From assembly GCF_008629695.1 (NCBI RefSeq), contig NZ_VWSH01000002.1, forward strand, positions 403,410-467,409: a stretch of 64,000 bases of DNA, in the 5' to 3' direction. This DNA is from Taibaiella lutea (GTDB lineage: Bacteria; Bacteroidota; Bacteroidia; Chitinophagales; Chitinophagaceae). A program made the translations under genes and the position numbers. Below the pieces are notes generated by a model. The model searched no databases. It worked only from the letters and a program-made list of their open reading frames with translations, and was not told where the DNA came from. This document shows, in pieces, positions 62,052-64,000 of the stretch. How positions within the stretch are numbered: the first letter of the stretch is position 1; every line of letters starts with the position of its first letter.

Positions 62052-62627
62052 ATGATGCAATCAAAGACAAAATTGGTATTTATTATATTGGCCTTGCCGG
62101 TTATTATCCTTTATGCCTGCAAGAAATACAAAGATCCGCCCAATGCAGAACCCGACCCCCGATTGGCGGAAAGAGGTTTTTATTGTAATGATCCGAGAGC
62201 TATAAACTATAATTGGAATTTCCCTGCAATTTCAGATAGTTCTATTTGTATCTATCCTGTCGATTCTTTTGTAGGCACATGGACTTTTCACGATACCATT
62301 TATTTACAAAGCGGCGATACGGAAAGCGTACAGATAAAGCAACTGATCTTTACGGCTACCGAAGATACTTTAAAAGCCCATCTGGCTGTTAATGGCTGGT
62401 GTGGCGGAAATGTTCCTTTTTATGTTACTGCTTCCAAATATAACAGGGCAGATGTAGATACTATTCCCGGCGGAACTTTCGGACAATTTTTATGTGGTGT
62501 ACAAACCGATACCTTGAACGGCTTTATTAATAAAAATACAGGGGACCGTAATACCATGAAAATTGATTTTACTATTAACAGCCCCGAAGGTATAAAGTAT
62601 CACAGAGGAACCGCCGTAAGAATGTAG
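62052..62627 (+). CDS. Lipoprotein of unknown function
   Basis: 192 residues from the ATG at 62052 (MMQSKTKLVFIILALPVIIL, then YAC), a lipobox with Cys at about 23; a TTG 12 bases upstream is an alternative. CDNPRAINYNWNFPAISDSS-like start (FYCNDPRAINYNWNFPAI) and DSFVGTWTFHDTIYLQSGDT suggest a small beta domain of the lipocalin type, with CGGNVPFY and a C-terminal HRGTAVRM. No family recognised. It precedes the riboflavin synthase gene by 53 bp. Confidence 0.68.
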   Translation: MMQSKTKLVFIILALPVIILYACKKYKDPPNAEPDPRLAERGFYCNDPRAINYNWNFPAISDSSICIYPVDSFVGTWTFHDTIYLQSGDTESVQIKQLIFTATEDTLKAHLAVNGWCGGNVPFYVTASKYNRADVDTIPGGTFGQFLCGVQTDTLNGFINKNTGDRNTMKIDFTINSPEGIKYHRGTAVRM

Positions 62628-62680
62628 CGATACAAGGAAATCAGCATCTTTTTTTTAATCAAAATCAATTCCAGGTTATA

Positions 62681-63286
62681 ATGTTTACCGGTATTATAGA
62701 AACCTTAGGTGCTATAAAAGATATTCAACACGAAGGCAGCAATATTCATTTTACTATTGAAAGCGAAATCAGCAAAGAAGTAAAGATAGATCAGAGCGTA
62801 GCGCATGATGGTGTATGCCTGACCGTAACTGCCTGCAATGCTGAAAGCCATACGGTGACCGCCGTTGCCGAAACCTTGCAGAAGACAAATCTTGGTTCCT
62901 GGAAGGCCGGCAAGACAGTGAACCTCGAAAGAGCTATGAAACTGGGCGACAGGCTTGACGGACATATTGTTCAGGGCCATGTAGATACCACAGGCAAATG
63001 TCTGGAAAGAAAAGAAGTCGATGGCAGTCATCTGTTTCATTTTGAATTTCCGGGAAGATTTGCCGCGCTTGTGATTGAGAAAGGCTCTGTTTGTATAAAT
63101 GGTGTAAGCCTTACTGCATTCAATGTGGGCAAAAATACTTTTTCAGTTACCATTATTCCTTATACCTTGGAACATACAACGTTTGGAAACCTTCAGCCAA
63201 ACGATATTATTAACCTTGAGTTCGATATTCTGGGGAAATATATGTTGCGTATGAAAGAAGTGGAAATTTCCAATTCTAACATCTAA
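62681..63286 (+). CDS. ribE: Riboflavin synthase, alpha subunit
   Basis: 201 residues made of two lumazine-binding repeats. Repeat 1: MFTGIIETLGAIKDIQ with SVAHDGVCLTVTACN; repeat 2: GHIVQGHVDTTGKCLE with SVCINGVSLTAFNVGKNT. The MFTGI start and the central Gly-His-Val-Asp-Thr are family marks. The enzyme makes riboflavin from two molecules of 6,7-dimethyl-8-ribityllumazine. No other rib genes lie in the window. Confidence 0.96.
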   Translation: MFTGIIETLGAIKDIQHEGSNIHFTIESEISKEVKIDQSVAHDGVCLTVTACNAESHTVTAVAETLQKTNLGSWKAGKTVNLERAMKLGDRLDGHIVQGHVDTTGKCLERKEVDGSHLFHFEFPGRFAALVIEKGSVCINGVSLTAFNVGKNTFSVTIIPYTLEHTTFGNLQPNDIINLEFDILGKYMLRMKEVEISNSNI

Positions 63287-63352
63287 CATCTGATATCTAA
63301 TATCTAATATCTGAAATCTGATTACCTAAAGTCTAATCATCTAATACCTGAA
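63277..63352 (+). repeat. Leader word repeat before the HsdR-N-like gene
   Basis: A string of tctaatatc, catctgatatc, tctgaaatctga and tctaatcatc words, of the same family as the repeat before polA, fills the gap and ends four bases before the ATG at 63356. It overlaps the last codons of riboflavin synthase. Confidence 0.7.
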
Positions 63353-63355
63353 ATA

Positions 63356-63796
63356 ATGTTACACCTGATTTATCCTCCTCATGATTTTAAAATCAGACAG
63401 CAGGAAAATGGCAGGTATATTTTTGATTTTATCAGAAAAAAATATGTGATGTTGACACCGGAGGAATGGGTGCGCCAACATATTCTGGTTTATTTGTGCG
63501 AAGTAATGGAATATCCCAAAGGGCTTATTTCTGTCGAGAAAGAAATAAAAATCAACAACCTGAAAAAACGCTATGATATTGTTGTTTATGACTATGATCA
63601 TAAACCCTGGATGCTGATTGAATGTAAGGAGCCCGATGTTCCTGTAAGTGATATCACGCTTCAGCAGTTATTGCGTTATCATCATGTCTTACAATGTCCT
63701 TATTGGTTTTTAACGAACGGTGCGAATCACTTTTGCGCAGCGGTTAAAGACAATACGGTAAAATGGTTAGAGGCCATTCCTGCCCACAATAGCTGA
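63356..63796 (+). CDS. HsdR N-terminal-like PD-(D/E)XK domain protein
   Basis: 146 residues. LTPEEWVRQHILVYLCEVME and SVEKEIKINNLKKRYDIVVY, then MLIECKEPDVPVSDITLQQL, show the restriction endonuclease fold of HSDR_N_2-type domains: catalytic Asp in RYDIVVYD and the E-x-K pair in IECK. No helicase part is present and no methylase or specificity gene is near. Such small orphan proteins are common in Bacteroidota and their role is unknown. Its 3' end overlaps the convergent S41-like gene by 30 bp. Confidence 0.83.
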   Translation: MLHLIYPPHDFKIRQQENGRYIFDFIRKKYVMLTPEEWVRQHILVYLCEVMEYPKGLISVEKEIKINNLKKRYDIVVYDYDHKPWMLIECKEPDVPVSDITLQQLLRYHHVLQCPYWFLTNGANHFCAAVKDNTVKWLEAIPAHNS

Positions 63797-64000
63797 ATAT
63801 TCGTTGGAATTCAAAATCCTTAAGGCCCTTTGAACCATATTGTCATCCTTATTTATTTCCTGATAATAGCCATTGGTACGGAACAGCATTCTTGCAATAG
63901 TGGCTTTTATATCGTTTTGTAAAGTAGCCATGGCTGCGGCATCATTCCATACTTTATTGCTTTGCGTACTGTATTTTACAGACAGATTGTTTTTAAGCGC
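63767..64000 (-). CDS. C-terminal end of a probable S41 family peptidase (5' partial)
   Basis: 78 codons open from the window edge to a TAA at 63767-63769; no start in view. The sequence VWNDAAAMATLQNDIKATIA with RMLFRTNGYYQEINKDDNMV and QRALRILNSNEYSAI resembles the helical tail of carboxyl-terminal processing (S41) proteases. The catalytic domain would be outside the window, so the assignment rests on this tail alone. It overlaps the end of the HsdR-N-like gene, tail to tail. Confidence 0.5.
   Translation of the reverse strand, partial: ALKNNLSVKYSTQSNKVWNDAAAMATLQNDIKATIARMLFRTNGYYQEINKDDNMVQRALRILNSNEYSAIVGRNGL

Noticed and set aside
63356-63796. Type I restriction system
   Set aside because: Only an HsdR-N-like domain is present; no motor, methylase or specificity subunits in the window.

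Overview
The window comes from a member of the Bacteroidota, most likely in or near the Chitinophagaceae. Signs of this are: several secreted proteins ending in type IX secretion (T9SS) sorting domains, a gliding-motility-type C-terminal domain, many small lipoproteins with a Cys lipobox, DUF3667/DUF4476 proteins, the Bacteroidota promoter -7 box TAnnTTTG in front of many genes, and AT-rich starts without Shine-Dalgarno sequences. Genus cannot be fixed from sequence alone.

Layout. 1-9.1 kb is a cell-surface region: the 3' end of a CHU_C protein, a seven-repeat FG-GAP T9SS protein, a RibD-like reductase, then five collinear genes for secreted fibre/adhesin-like proteins (3421-9082) interrupted by a REP-like inverted element. 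9.3-14.1 kb is a minus-strand run of three lipoproteins (one with ankyrin repeats), a metallo-beta-lactamase (MBL) fold hydrolase of the AHL-lactonase type that looks frameshifted at its C-terminus, and an unknown helical protein. 14.3-14.9 kb is a 26-unit, 21-bp tandem repeat. 15.2-22.9 kb encodes a large phytase-like/PhoX-like T9SS protein, a diheme cytochrome c peroxidase with a small monoheme cytochrome, and a sorbosone-dehydrogenase-like lipoprotein, with copies of a second dispersed inverted repeat.

23-44.5 kb is mostly housekeeping: glyA, a secreted beta-propeller protein, thioesterase, YebC, an LTA-synthase-like sulfatase, a biotin carrier protein, DUF4476, two methyltransferases, DUF1579, secA, an orphan DppB-like permease, alanine dehydrogenase, TerB-like, lptC, coaX and a Lon N-domain protein. 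44.6-49.1 kb is an aromatic amino acid operon (DAHP synthase-chorismate mutase fusion, aroB, aroA, aroC), followed by lptE-like, a TPR-like protein and secG. 51-64 kb has a stand-alone DsbD N-domain, SpoU methyltransferase, clpS, Na+/solute symporter, DUF3667, an outer-membrane barrel, FAD-linked oxidase, ppa, polA, an unlisted 55-residue Cys/Lys-rich ORF, a lipoprotein, riboflavin synthase, an HsdR-N-like nuclease-fold protein and the C-terminal end of what is probably an S41 peptidase.

No CRISPR array, tRNA, rRNA, insertion sequence or defence island was recognised. The least explained parts are the 21-bp array, the fibre-protein locus, the phosphatase/cytochrome cluster, the intergenic inverted elements and word repeats, and the small Cys-rich ORF.
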